A stretch of 64,000 nucleotides of DNA from CAVZYN01 sp963779515 (GTDB lineage: Bacteria; Pseudomonadota; Alphaproteobacteria; Rhizobiales; Hyphomicrobiaceae): positions 186,001 to 250,000 of the forward strand of contig CAVZYN010000002.1 in assembly GCA_963779515.1 (NCBI GenBank). Reading direction: 5' to 3'. The notes beneath the pieces were generated by a model that worked only from the letters and a program-made list of their open reading frames with translations, was not told the DNA's origin and searched no databases. A program made the position numbers and the translations under genes. Positions 8,879-18,131 of this stretch are shown here, piece after piece (the first letter of the stretch is position 1; the number at the start of each line of letters is the position of its first letter).

Positions 8879-10663
8879 ATGCCGCGGATGAAGGGTGCCG
8901 ATCTGATCACCGAACACCTGATCAACAACAAGATGCCCTATGTGTTCGGGATCTGTGGCCATGGCAATGTCGGCCTGCTCGACGCACTGCACGGGCAGCG
9001 CGACAAGATCAAGCTGGTCTCGCCGCGTCACGAGCAGGTGGCGGCGCACATGGCGGATGCGTATTTTCGTGTGCGCCACGAACCGGTCGCGACGTTGACG
9101 TCATGTGGTCCGGGCTCCTGCAATATCGTGATGCCACTCGCGGTCGCACTCTCGGATTCGTCCGCGATCCTTTCGATCACCGCGAACGTGCCGACGGGGC
9201 AATTCAACCGCAGCCCGTTTCAAGAGATCAACCGGCACTTCCAGGCGGACTTTCCGAACATCATTCGCCCGGTGGTGAAGCGCAGCTTTCAGCCGACACG
9301 CGTCGACATGCTGCCTCTGGCGTTGCGGCAAGCGACGACGACGATGCTGCAAGGTCGGCCCGGCCCCGTCAATGTCGACATCCCATTCAACGTGTTCCAG
9401 GAGGAGGACGACGTCGACGTGCCACCCGCGTCGCCAACCCATTGCGAACAGCGCAGCGGGGCCTCGCCGGACGACGTGGCGGCGGCGCTGCGGCTGCTGC
9501 TCGGCGCGAAACGTCCTGCGATTTTCATCGGTCACGGCGTGACGCTCGCTGAAGCCAGTATGGAGCTGACGACGTTGGTGCATCGGCTGCGGATTCCGGT
9601 CATCTCGTCGCCGAACGGCATGGGCTGCCTCGATATGATGGACCCACTGTCGCTCGGGTTCATCGGACGAAATGGCGCCTATCCCGCCAACCAAGCCGGC
9701 CGGCATGCCGACGTCGTGCTGGCGGTCGGCGCGCGCTTCGACGATCGCTCGGCGTCGTCGTGGTTGCCGGGCTACTCGTGGAACTTCCCGCATACGAAGT
9801 TGATCCACGTCGATGTCGATGGCAGCGAGCTTGGCCGCAACTATCCGCCGGACATCGGCATCCTTGCCGATGCGCGGACTTTCCTGCGTCAGCTGCTCGC
9901 CGAACTCGATCGAACGTCGCCCAATCGGGAAGGCGCGTTGCGCGGATGGCACGCCGACATCGAGACGTGGCGCGCGGCTTGGGAAAAATTCACCGAACCG
10001 AATTTCAATCTGCACGCCTCACCGATCCGGCCCGAGCGGATCGTCGCGGATTGTCAATCGGTGCTGCCCGACAATGCCATTCTCGCTTGCGATGTTGGCG
10101 TCAATCACAACTGGTTCATGCAGTTTTGGACGGCGCGCAAACCCCAGACGATGTTGAACTCCTGGGGCTTCTCCGGCATGGGCTTTGGCGCCGCGGGTGT
10201 GCTCGGCGCCAAGCTCGCCGCGCCCGATCGGCCGTGCGTCTCGATCGTCGGCGACGGCAGCTTCACGATGGTGCCGCATGTGCTCTGCACCGCCGTCGAG
10301 TATCAAATCCCGGTCGTCTGGGTGCTGTGGAACAATTTTGGCTGGGTTTCGATCCGCGACATCCAGCTCGGCATGTTTGGTGGCCGTGAGCTCGGCACCA
10401 TGTTCCACCAAGGCGCCAACAACAAACCCTATAATCCCGACTTCGCGGGCTGGGCCAAGGCCAGCGGCGTCGATGCGCTGACGATCACCAAGTCCGAGGA
10501 CTTCAAGGGCGCGTTGGAGCATGCAGTCAAAGCGAACAGGCCGTTCCTGCTCGATGTGCACGTCGATGCCGAGATCCGCCCGCCGGCCACCGGCACTTGG
10601 GAGCTGCCGCCGACGCCTTACAAAGAACCCGCGTTCGGCAAGGCTTGGGTGCCGGGGCAATAG
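8879..10663 (+). CDS. Thiamine pyrophosphate-dependent enzyme, acetolactate synthase-like
   Basis: This 594-residue protein has the three-domain order of the POX/ALS family: TPP PYR domain (about 1-170), central domain (about 190-330) and TPP PP domain (about 380-560). The catalytic Glu is E52 in SPRHEQVAAHMADAY. The ThDP-metal motif is GDGSFTMVPHVLCTAVEYQ, starting near residue 458, with NN at the expected distance. ALS-like decarboxylases act on 2-oxo acids or related acyl substrates. A regulatory small subunit (ilvH) is absent nearby, and the neighbours are a cupin and an ABC importer, so a catabolic role is more likely than branched-chain amino acid synthesis. First gene of a five-gene run. 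Confidence 0.88.
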   Translation: MPRMKGADLITEHLINNKMPYVFGICGHGNVGLLDALHGQRDKIKLVSPRHEQVAAHMADAYFRVRHEPVATLTSCGPGSCNIVMPLAVALSDSSAILSITANVPTGQFNRSPFQEINRHFQADFPNIIRPVVKRSFQPTRVDMLPLALRQATTTMLQGRPGPVNVDIPFNVFQEEDDVDVPPASPTHCEQRSGASPDDVAAALRLLLGAKRPAIFIGHGVTLAEASMELTTLVHRLRIPVISSPNGMGCLDMMDPLSLGFIGRNGAYPANQAGRHADVVLAVGARFDDRSASSWLPGYSWNFPHTKLIHVDVDGSELGRNYPPDIGILADARTFLRQLLAELDRTSPNREGALRGWHADIETWRAAWEKFTEPNFNLHASPIRPERIVADCQSVLPDNAILACDVGVNHNWFMQFWTARKPQTMLNSWGFSGMGFGAAGVLGAKLAAPDRPCVSIVGDGSFTMVPHVLCTAVEYQIPVVWVLWNNFGWVSIRDIQLGMFGGRELGTMFHQGANNKPYNPDFAGWAKASGVDALTITKSEDFKGALEHAVKANRPFLLDVHVDAEIRPPATGTWELPPTPYKEPAFGKAWVPGQ

Positions 10664-10685
10664 GCCGGAGAAAAGGAGTATTTCC

Positions 10686-11069
10686 ATGTCGAAACCCGAA
10701 CGAACAGCGATCATTCGCAACATCGCCGAAGTGCCGTGGCGGGAGTTTCCGAACCACTTCGGCGGCGCGCTCTCGAAGCCGCTGGTCATGCCGGAGACGG
10801 CGGGATCGACGCACATCGACTATCGCATCTCCATGTATCAGCCGATGGCGCATGTGGCGGTGCACAAACACGCGATCCAGGAGCAGATTTATCACGTGCT
10901 GGAGGGCGAAGGGCTGATGGAGATCGCGGGGAAGCGTCACGTCGTGCGCCGGCATGATGTGATCTACCTGCCGCCCGGCGTCGAGCATGCGATCTCGAAT
11001 TCCGGCTTGGTCGACCTGGTCTTTCTCGTCGTCACCTCGCCAGTCAGCGACGATGCCGATGCGGCCTAG
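10686..11069 (+). CDS. Cupin domain protein
   Basis: The ATG at 10686 follows a strong ribosome-binding site (AAGGAG at 10673-10678), giving 127 residues. It is a single small-cupin barrel. Motif 1 is seen as VHKHAIQEQIYHVLEGEG, with the His-x-His and Glu metal ligands, and motif 2 as LPPGVEHAISN with the third His, so a bound metal is expected. It is probably cotranscribed with the TPP enzyme, whose stop lies 23 bases upstream. Enzymatic or binding role cannot be told from the sequence. Confidence 0.88.
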   Translation: MSKPERTAIIRNIAEVPWREFPNHFGGALSKPLVMPETAGSTHIDYRISMYQPMAHVAVHKHAIQEQIYHVLEGEGLMEIAGKRHVVRRHDVIYLPPGVEHAISNSGLVDLVFLVVTSPVSDDADAA

Positions 11070-11138
11070 CCGGGAGCGGTAAAAGCGCCTAAGACCATCA
11101 CATAGGATGCCAAATCCAATCATTTCGGGAAGACCAAC

Positions 11139-12086
11139 ATGACCTTCAAGATCCGTGCCGCCTTCGGCTTCGCGCTTGCGATTGCCGCACTACCGGCCCA
11201 GGCGCAGGAAACCAAAGTCGGCGTCGGCATCAGCGGCTGGACCGGGTTCGCGCCGCTGACGCTCGCCAAGGAAGCCGGCATTTTCAAGAAGAACGGCCTC
11301 GACGTCAGCATCAAGAAGATCCCGCAAAAGGATCGGCACCTCGCCATCGCCTCGGGCGATATTCAGTGCGCCGCGACGACGGTCGAGACCTGGATCGCGT
11401 GGAACGCCAACGGCGTGGCGACAAAACAGATCTTCCAGCTCGACAAGAGCTACGGCGCCGACGGCATGGTGGTGCGCAACACGGTTGCCAGCATCAAGGA
11501 TATCAAGGGCAAGACCGTCGCCGCGTCCGCGCCCGGCACGGCGCCCTACTTCGCGCTCGCCTGGTTCCTGAAGAAGAACGGCCTCACGGTGAAAGACGTC
11601 ACGGTCGTCAACATGGAACCGGGGCCGGCGGCGCAAGCCTTCATTGCCGGACAGAACGATGTCGCCATGACTTATGAGCCGTATCTCGGTCAGGTGCGCG
11701 CTGCGCCCGACAAGGGCAAGATCATCGCGACCACGCTCGACTATCCGATGGTGATGGATACGTTCGGGTGCACGCCGAAATTCCTTGCCGACAATCCGAA
11801 GGCGGCGAAGGCACTGGCCGACAGCTACTTCGAGGCGATCGAACTGATCGCCAAGGATCCCGCGAAGTCGAACGAGATCATGGGCGCGGACGTCAAGCAG
11901 ACAGGCGAGCAGTTCGCGGCCTCGTCGAAGTACTTGCGCTGGCAGGATCGCGCCGCCAACGCCAAGTTCTTCAGCGGTGAGATCCAGACCTTCTCGAAGG
12001 AAGCGGCGGACCTGCTGATGGAACTCGGGATCATCAAGTCGGTGCCGAAGATCGAAGACATCATCGATACGAGCTTCATCAAGTAG
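11139..12086 (+). CDS. ABC transporter substrate-binding protein (NMT1/SsuA-like)
   Basis: This is a 315-residue periplasmic binding protein with a clear signal peptide (MTFKIRAAFGFALAIAALPAQAQE). The mature part begins TKVGVGISGWTGFAPLTLAKEAGIFKKNGLDV, typical of the NMT1/THI5-SsuA-TauA group that binds sulfonates, pyrimidine precursors or aromatic acids. It is followed by its permease and ATPase, so the importer is complete. The upstream TPP enzyme and cupin suggest the imported compound is decarboxylated or cleaved inside the cell. The substrate cannot be inferred more closely. Confidence 0.9.
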   Translation: MTFKIRAAFGFALAIAALPAQAQETKVGVGISGWTGFAPLTLAKEAGIFKKNGLDVSIKKIPQKDRHLAIASGDIQCAATTVETWIAWNANGVATKQIFQLDKSYGADGMVVRNTVASIKDIKGKTVAASAPGTAPYFALAWFLKKNGLTVKDVTVVNMEPGPAAQAFIAGQNDVAMTYEPYLGQVRAAPDKGKIIATTLDYPMVMDTFGCTPKFLADNPKAAKALADSYFEAIELIAKDPAKSNEIMGADVKQTGEQFAASSKYLRWQDRAANAKFFSGEIQTFSKEAADLLMELGIIKSVPKIEDIIDTSFIK

Positions 12087-12095
12087 CACTTCTTT

Positions 12096-12226
12096 CCTCT
12101 CCCTTGGGGAGAGGATGTCGCGAAGCGACAGGTGAGGGGCGACTTCATGTGAAGCCCCTCATCCGGCGCTTTATCGTTTGAGCGCTGCGCGCTCGGGGCG
12201 GCCACCTTCTCCCCAAGGGGAGAAGG
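12096..12226. repeat. Intergenic imperfect palindromic repeat element
   Basis: The gap between the binding-protein and permease genes holds a roughly 130-base element built of nested inverted repeats. It is bounded by hairpins at 12096-12114 (CCTCTCCCTTGGGGAGAGG) and 12205-12226 (CCTTCTCCCC and GGGGAGAAGG around AA). The centre, with GGTGAGGGGCGACTTCATG and GAAGCCCCTCATCC, can pair with itself. Elements of this appearance are familiar from intergenic regions of Hyphomicrobiales genomes. Its place inside an operon suggests a role in mRNA processing or in differential expression of the binding protein over the permease; that part is inference. Confidence 0.75.
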
Positions 12227-12254
12227 ATGGAACGCGAGACCTCCACCAGACCGC

Positions 12255-13031
12255 ATGCTCCGCCCGCTCGAACCCGTCAGCACTACGCAACGAATCGTCT
12301 ATGGCATCGCGTTTTTCGCGCTGTTCGTCGCCGTGTGGTCGGTTGCGACGTTTGGCGGGTTCGTGCCAAAGCTCTTTCTCGCCGATCCGCTGGCGATGCT
12401 CGGCGAAGGCTACCTGCTGCTCACCAAACACGGCTTTCTCTACGACATCGGCATGACGATCTGGCGCGTTGTCGGCGGCTTTCTTCTCGCCGCTGTCATC
12501 GCTGTTCCGCTCGGGATTGCGATGGGCGCGTGGAAGCCGATCGAGGCGTTCTTCGAACCGTTCGTATCGTTCGCGCGCTACCTGCCGGCGTCGGCGTTTA
12601 TCCCGCTGCTGATCCTATGGGCGGGCATTGGCGAGCTGCAGAAATTGCTCGTGATCTTCATCGGGTCGTTTTTTCAGATCGTATTGATGGTCGCGATGTC
12701 GGTCGGCAGTGCGCGCCGGGATCTCGTCGAAGCCGCATATACGCTCGGCGCCAGCGATCGCACGCTGGTGCAGCGGGTTCTGATCCCGTCGGCGGCCCCG
12801 GATATCGCCGAGACGCTGCGGATGGTGCTCGGATGGGCGTGGACCTATGTGATTGTCGCGGAGTTGATCGGTTCGTCGTCCGGCATCGGCCACATGATCG
12901 TCGACAGTCAGGCGCTGCTCAACACGGGGCAGATCATCTTTGGGATCATCGTCATCGGGCTGATCGGCTTGATTTCCGATTTTCTCGTCAAGTGGGTCAA
13001 TCAGCGGCTGTTTCCTTGGCGGCTCGCATGA
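12255..13031 (+). CDS. ABC transporter permease (SsuC/TauC-like)
   Basis: This 258-residue inner-membrane protein has about six helices and the binding-protein-dependent transport signature (EAAYTLGASDRTLVQRVLIPSAAPDI, about residues 156-181) that docks with the ATPase. It pairs with the binding protein at 11139 and with the ATPase that overlaps its stop codon by ATGA (13028-13031), a sign of translational coupling. A longer open frame beginning at 12227 runs through the same DNA in another phase; it lacks membrane character here and is not the gene. Confidence 0.92.
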   Translation: MLRPLEPVSTTQRIVYGIAFFALFVAVWSVATFGGFVPKLFLADPLAMLGEGYLLLTKHGFLYDIGMTIWRVVGGFLLAAVIAVPLGIAMGAWKPIEAFFEPFVSFARYLPASAFIPLLILWAGIGELQKLLVIFIGSFFQIVLMVAMSVGSARRDLVEAAYTLGASDRTLVQRVLIPSAAPDIAETLRMVLGWAWTYVIVAELIGSSSGIGHMIVDSQALLNTGQIIFGIIVIGLIGLISDFLVKWVNQRLFPWRLA

Positions 13032-13810
13032 GCAAGCTCGTGATCGAAAGGGTGGGACGCGAGTTTCCGGCGGTGCGCGGCAATCCGCCCGTACGGGCCC
13101 TGATGCCGACTGATCTCACGGTCGCCGACAACGACTTCATCACCATTCTCGGCCCCTCGGGTTGCGGAAAATCGACGTTGCTGCGCATCGTTGCCGGTCT
13201 CGATCGCCCATCAGAGGGCCGCGTGCTGCTCGATGGCCGCGCGATCACCGGCCCCGGTCCCGATCGCGGCATGGTGTTTCAGTCCTACACGCTGTTTCCG
13301 TGGCTCACGATCATCGAGAACGTCGCCTTTGGGCTGCGCGAGAAGGGGATCGCTGAGGCCGAACGCCTGGAGACGGCGCGGGATTGGTGCAAACGCGTTG
13401 GCCTCGCGGGCTTCGAACAGCACTATCCAAAGCAACTCTCGGGTGGCATGCAACAGCGCACGGCGATCGCGCGGGCGCTTGCAAACGATCCGAAAATCCT
13501 TTTGCTCGATGAGCCGTTCGGCGCGCTCGACAATCAGACCCGTGCGCTCATGCAGGAGATGCTGCTGGGGATCTGGGAGCGCGACAAGAAGACGGTGCTG
13601 TTCGTCACGCACGATATTGAGGAGTTGATTTTCCTCGCCTCCCGCGTCGTCGTCATGTCGGCGCGGCCAGGCCGCGTCAAGTCGATTGTGTCCGTCGATC
13701 TCGGATTCCCGCGGCCCTATACAATCAAGACCTCGCCCGAATTCTCGCGGCTGAAGGCCCAGCTTACCGAAGATATCCGTTCGGAAGCTCTGGCGGCGCA
13801 GCTAAACTAA
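13028..13810 (+). CDS. ABC transporter ATP-binding protein (SsuB/TauB-like)
   Basis: This is a 260-residue nucleotide-binding protein that powers the importer encoded upstream. It has Walker A GPSGCGKST (about residues 43-51), Q-loop FQSYTLFPW, signature LSGGMQQR, Walker B ILLLDEPFGALD and H-loop VTHDIEE. The start at 13028 overlaps the permease stop. Its 3' end overlaps the convergent pepN gene by 9 bases (13802-13810), so the two transcripts meet here without an obvious terminator between them. Confidence 0.95.
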   Translation: MSKLVIERVGREFPAVRGNPPVRALMPTDLTVADNDFITILGPSGCGKSTLLRIVAGLDRPSEGRVLLDGRAITGPGPDRGMVFQSYTLFPWLTIIENVAFGLREKGIAEAERLETARDWCKRVGLAGFEQHYPKQLSGGMQQRTAIARALANDPKILLLDEPFGALDNQTRALMQEMLLGIWERDKKTVLFVTHDIEELIFLASRVVVMSARPGRVKSIVSVDLGFPRPYTIKTSPEFSRLKAQLTEDIRSEALAAQLN

Positions 13811-16447
13811 TATTTTGCCCACGATCTCGGTCGCATCGCGCGACAGGGATTTGGTCTTCGCGATGCGCTGCAGCGTCGCGCGGGCGAGTTTGCGGCGTTC
13901 CGGTTCCAGCGATTTCCACGAGCGGAAGGCGGTCAGAAGGCGGGCTGCGACCTGCGGATTGAAGCCGTCGATCTCCAAGATCTTGTCGCCGACGAAGGTG
14001 TAGCCTTTGCCATCGCGGCGATTGAACTGGGTCGGGTTGGACGCAAAGATTCCGATCAGCGTGCGCGCCTTGTTCGGGTTCTTCAACGAAAACAAGGGAT
14101 GGCGGGCGAGCCGTATGACCGCGCCGAGGGTGCCCGTCTGCGGTGCGGCGGCCTGGATCGCGAACCAGTGGTCGATGACGAGATGATCGCCCTTCCATCG
14201 CTCGAAGAACGCGGCCAACGCGTCCTTCCGGGCGGTCGAATTGCGATTGTTGAGGGCCGCGAGGCCCGCCATTTCATCCGTCAGGTTTTTTGCTGTCGCG
14301 ACGTGCCGGGCGGCGCGCGCTTCGTCGTCCGCGGTGCCGCGGAGGGCGATCAGTTGGAGTGCTGCATTGCGGAATGCGCGTTTTCCCGCGTCGTCGGCGG
14401 CGGGCGAGTAGGCGCCCTTCAGTTCAAATCGTTTGTAGATCGATTGCAGGTCGTCATCGAGGACCTTGACCAAGGACTTGATGAACTCGATGCGCGCTTG
14501 GCGGATTGCGTCCGGGTCGATGTCCTGGCCGATGATGCGGGCGAGATCGCTTTCGGACGGTAGCGCCAGCATTTGGGCGCGGAATGCCGGCGCGAGCGCT
14601 TCGTCACGCGCGATCGATGTGAGTGCAGTGATGTAACCCTCGGGACGTGCCGGGCGTCCGCCTTTGCGGATCGCGCGGACATCGGCGATCAACAGCCGTG
14701 CGGCGTACTGCTGTCCGGCCTGCCAGCGATTGAACTCGTCGCCGTCGTGCGCCATCAAGAAAGCGAGATCGGCATCGGCGAGATCGACCGTCAGGTTGAC
14801 GGGGGCTGAAAAGCCGCGCAGCAGCGAGGGCACGGGGCGCGAGGGGACGTTGATGAAGCGGAACGTCTGCGCGCGTTTGGTGACTTCGAGTACACCATTC
14901 TTGAGTGTCGTGCCGTCCGCAAGTGCAAGATCGAGGTCGTGGCCGTTGGCGCCGAGGAGGCCCATGCGCACCGGAATGTGCAGCGGCTTTTTCTTGGGTT
15001 GACCGGGTGTCGGCGGCAGCACCTGCTCAATCGTGAGATCCGCGGTTTTGCGTTTTGCATCGTAGGACAGCGACGTCACAAGCTCGGGTGTTCCGGCCTG
15101 CTCGTACCAGATTGCGAACTGCTTCAGATCGCGGCCACTGACGTCGGCGAAGCAGGCGATGAACTGCTCGATGGTGGCGGCTTGGCCGTCGTGGCGCTCG
15201 AAATAGAGATCCATGCCGCGGCGGAAGGCGGCCTTGCCAAGCAGTGTCTCGATCATGCGGACCAGTTCGGCGCCCTTCTCGTAGACGGTCGCCGTATAGA
15301 AGTTGTTGATCTCGATGTAATGATCGGGGCGTACGGGATGGGCTAATGGGCCGCCATCTTCCGGGAACTGCCGCGCCTTCAGTGCGCGCACATCATCGAT
15401 ACGTTCGACGCCGCGGGCGCGCTCGTCGGCGGAGAATTCTTGGTCGCGATAGACGGTCAGACCTTCCTTCAGGCAGAGCTGGAACCAGTCGCGGCAGGTG
15501 ATACGGTTGCCGGTCCAGTTGTGGAAGTACTCATGCGCGATGACGCGTTCGATGTCGGCGAAGTTGGTGTCGGTCGCGGTCTCGGGGCTTGCGAGCACGA
15601 GGCGATCGTTGAAGATGTTGAGGCCTTTGTTCTCCATCGCGCCCATGTTGAAATCAGAAACGGCGACGATGTTGAAGACATCGAGATCGTATTCGAGGCC
15701 GAAGGTCTTTTCGTCCCAGATCATGGAGCGGCGCAGACTGTCCATTGCCCAGGCGCAGCGGCGTTCCTTGCCGGGTTCGACATAGATTCGCAGGTCGACG
15801 TCGCGGCCCGATTTGGTTTTGAAGGTCGAAGCGATCGAGGTGAGATTGCCGCCGACAAGGGCGAACAGGTAGCAGGGTTTTGGATGTGGATCGTGCCAGA
15901 TGGCGTAGTGCCGCTTGCCGCCGTCGAGGGTGCCGCGTTCGCGGGGGTTGCCGTTGCCGAGCAGGATCGAGGCCTCTTCGCGATCAGCTTCGATACGCAG
16001 TGTGTAGGTCGCGAGAACGTCGGGACGATCGAGGAAATAGGTGATACGGCGGAAGCCTTGCGCCTCGCACTGGGTGCAGTAGATGCCCTTGGAGCGGTAG
16101 AGACCTGAGAGGGCGGTGTTGGCTTCGGGATTGCAGATGGTCACAATCTCGAGTGTGAACGGCGCTTGCGGCGGCTTGGCAATCACGAGATCACTGTCGC
16201 TGACTTTGTAGTCCTTGGGACCCAGAGCGGCGCCGTCGAGCTTGATCGACACGAGTTCCAGCATCTCGCCATCGAGTTCGAGGCGCGCGCGCTTTGGGCC
16301 TGCCTCCAGATTCGGGCGCATCTTCAGTTTCGAGCGGACCTCGGTGCGCGTTGGATGCAACCGGACGTCGAGATGGACCTTGTCGATGAGATAGGCCGGG
16401 GGCCGGTAGTTCTTGAGATAGGTCGGCGATGGCTTATCGGTTTTCAT
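13802..16447 (-). CDS. pepN: Aminopeptidase N (M1 family)
   Basis: This is a cytosolic zinc metallopeptidase that removes N-terminal residues from peptides, 881 residues long like E. coli PepN. It has the substrate-binding GAMENKG motif and the zinc site HEYFHNWTGNR (first His about residue 305), followed by the third ligand Glu in LKEGLTVYRDQEF. C-terminal sequences match the helical PepN domain. It is encoded alone on the minus strand, downstream of mntH with a 126-base gap that holds nothing recognisable. Confidence 0.97.
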   Translation of the reverse strand: MKTDKPSPTYLKNYRPPAYLIDKVHLDVRLHPTRTEVRSKLKMRPNLEAGPKRARLELDGEMLELVSIKLDGAALGPKDYKVSDSDLVIAKPPQAPFTLEIVTICNPEANTALSGLYRSKGIYCTQCEAQGFRRITYFLDRPDVLATYTLRIEADREEASILLGNGNPRERGTLDGGKRHYAIWHDPHPKPCYLFALVGGNLTSIASTFKTKSGRDVDLRIYVEPGKERRCAWAMDSLRRSMIWDEKTFGLEYDLDVFNIVAVSDFNMGAMENKGLNIFNDRLVLASPETATDTNFADIERVIAHEYFHNWTGNRITCRDWFQLCLKEGLTVYRDQEFSADERARGVERIDDVRALKARQFPEDGGPLAHPVRPDHYIEINNFYTATVYEKGAELVRMIETLLGKAAFRRGMDLYFERHDGQAATIEQFIACFADVSGRDLKQFAIWYEQAGTPELVTSLSYDAKRKTADLTIEQVLPPTPGQPKKKPLHIPVRMGLLGANGHDLDLALADGTTLKNGVLEVTKRAQTFRFINVPSRPVPSLLRGFSAPVNLTVDLADADLAFLMAHDGDEFNRWQAGQQYAARLLIADVRAIRKGGRPARPEGYITALTSIARDEALAPAFRAQMLALPSESDLARIIGQDIDPDAIRQARIEFIKSLVKVLDDDLQSIYKRFELKGAYSPAADDAGKRAFRNAALQLIALRGTADDEARAARHVATAKNLTDEMAGLAALNNRNSTARKDALAAFFERWKGDHLVIDHWFAIQAAAPQTGTLGAVIRLARHPLFSLKNPNKARTLIGIFASNPTQFNRRDGKGYTFVGDKILEIDGFNPQVAARLLTAFRSWKSLEPERRKLARATLQRIAKTKSLSRDATEIVGKILV

Positions 16448-16573
16448 TCGTATTCCTGGGTGTACGAGGGGGCTGGAGCAGGCGCTGAGTATCGCCGCAT
16501 CGGCGAGGCGCGCAAATCTGCTTTGAGCATAGCCGTAAATGCGGCGGCTTTGGCAGAAAATCGAACGCGCCGT

Positions 16574-17980
16574 TCAGCCGAGGGCCTGATCCAACAGAAG
16601 CTTGACGTTCAATGCGATGATTGTCACCGCAACCAGGACGGCGATCGCTGTCAACCAGCGGGGCGCGACGAGTTCGCCCATCTTGGCGCGGCTCGCGGTG
16701 AACTGCACCAGGGGCACCACGGCGAAGGGGAGCTGCAGCGACAGCAACACCTGCGACAGGATCAGCAGCTTGCCGGTTTCACTCTCGCCATAAAAGATGG
16801 TGACGGCTGCGGCCGGTATGATGGCGATGCCGCGCGTGAACAGGCGGCGCATCCAGGGCGCGATCTTGAAGTCGATGAAGCCTTCCATCACGGCCTGCCC
16901 GGCCAACGTCGCTGTCACCGTGGAGTTGAGGCCGCAGCACAGCAGCGCAATGCCGAACAGTTTTGGCGCAATGTCGGAGCCGAGAAGCGGGAACAGCAGT
17001 GCGTGCGCCTGGCCGAGTTCAGCCACGTCGGTTTTGCCTTTGGCATTGAAGGTGGCGGCGGCGAGAATGAGAATCGAGGCGTTGATGAGCAGCGCGAACA
17101 TCAGCGCCGCTGTCGAGTCGATGGTCGCGAACTTAACGGCTTCGCGCTTCTCGGGGAGCGTATGGCCGTAATTGCGCGTCTGCACGATCGCCGAGTGCAG
17201 GTAGAGATTGTGCGGCATCACCGTCGCGCCGAGAATGCCGAGCGCGAGATACAACATGTCCGGGTTCTTGACGATCTCGGTCGTCGGCGCAAAGCCGCGG
17301 ATGACTTGGCCCCAGTTGGGATCCGCCATGGCGATTTGTAGGGCGAAACAGACCGCGATGATCATGAGCAGCGTGATGACGAAGGCCTCGAGGTAGCGGA
17401 AGCCCGAACGCTGCAACGCGAGGATGACGAATACGTCGAGGGCGGTGATGATCACGCCAATCTCGAGCGGAATGCCGAACAGCAGATTGAGGCCAATGGC
17501 GGTGCCGATGACCTCGGCGAGGTCGGTGGCGATGATGGCGATCTCGGCCAGCAGCCAGAGTGGCCAAGCCGCCCAACCCGGATAGGCGTCGCGGCAGGCT
17601 TGCGCAAGATCGCGACTGGAGGCGACGGCCAATCGCGCGCACAGCGCTTGCAGGATGATCGCCATGATATTGGAGATGAGGGCGACGACGAGGAGCGCGT
17701 AGCCGAACTTCGATCCGCCTGCTAGCGCGGTTGCCCAGTTGCCGGGGTCCATGTAACCGACGGCGACGAGGTAGCCCGGTCCGAGGAAGGCACCGAGACG
17801 CCGCAGCATGGTGCCGTCGCGGGAGACCTCGATCGAGCGATTGACCTCGGAGAGCGCCGGGGTCCGCCGCGGGCGCCGCCAGCCGCCATCCTGCGCTGGG
17901 CCTTGTGTGGCTGGGCCTTGTGTGGATGCACCACTTGCCTCGACAGAACGCTGCACGGTTTGATCCTCGCTCGTCGCCAT
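16574..17980 (-). CDS. mntH: Nramp-family divalent metal transporter MntH
   Basis: This 468-residue inner-membrane proton-coupled Mn(II)/Fe(II) importer has about 11 helices. The helix-1 DPGN metal-binding motif is present (GYMDPGNWATALAGGSKFGY) and so is the helix-6 MPHNLYLHSA motif, both diagnostic for Nramp. The first 45 residues are a polar, Gln/Gly-rich extension. A perfect palindrome of the Fur/Mur type lies 16-38 bases ahead of the start codon (17996-18018), matching the known control of mntH by Fur-family regulators in Bradyrhizobium, so manganese repression is expected. Confidence 0.96.
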   Translation of the reverse strand: MATSEDQTVQRSVEASGASTQGPATQGPAQDGGWRRPRRTPALSEVNRSIEVSRDGTMLRRLGAFLGPGYLVAVGYMDPGNWATALAGGSKFGYALLVVALISNIMAIILQALCARLAVASSRDLAQACRDAYPGWAAWPLWLLAEIAIIATDLAEVIGTAIGLNLLFGIPLEIGVIITALDVFVILALQRSGFRYLEAFVITLLMIIAVCFALQIAMADPNWGQVIRGFAPTTEIVKNPDMLYLALGILGATVMPHNLYLHSAIVQTRNYGHTLPEKREAVKFATIDSTAALMFALLINASILILAAATFNAKGKTDVAELGQAHALLFPLLGSDIAPKLFGIALLCCGLNSTVTATLAGQAVMEGFIDFKIAPWMRRLFTRGIAIIPAAAVTIFYGESETGKLLILSQVLLSLQLPFAVVPLVQFTASRAKMGELVAPRWLTAIAVLVAVTIIALNVKLLLDQALG

Positions 17981-17995
17981 GTTCGAAGATTATTG

Positions 17996-18018
17996 CAGTT
18001 GCAAATCATTTGCAACTG
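17996..18018. promoter_or_regulatory. Fur/Mur-type operator upstream of mntH
   Basis: A perfect 23-base inverted repeat has arms CAGTTGCAAAT and ATTTGCAACTG around a single C. The core TGCAAAT-N-ATTTGCA resembles Mur (manganese uptake regulator) boxes described in Rhizobiales. It begins 16 bases upstream of the mntH start, where it would overlap the promoter or transcription start. Assignment to Mur rather than another Fur-family protein is inference. Confidence 0.8.
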
Positions 18019-18131
18019 TAGAATTTGGGACGTGGCTTTCCGATTGATCCGGGCCCCCTCGCGGCACAGGAAACGGGTGGACCTGAGGCGGCCAGCGTGT
18101 AGCAGTGCCGCTCCGTTGAGGATCCCCTACA

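Noticed and set aside
12227..13031. Open frame continuous with the ATPase running through the permease in another phase
   Set aside because: The permease frame has six helices and the ABC signature; the other frame is Arg-rich and featureless.
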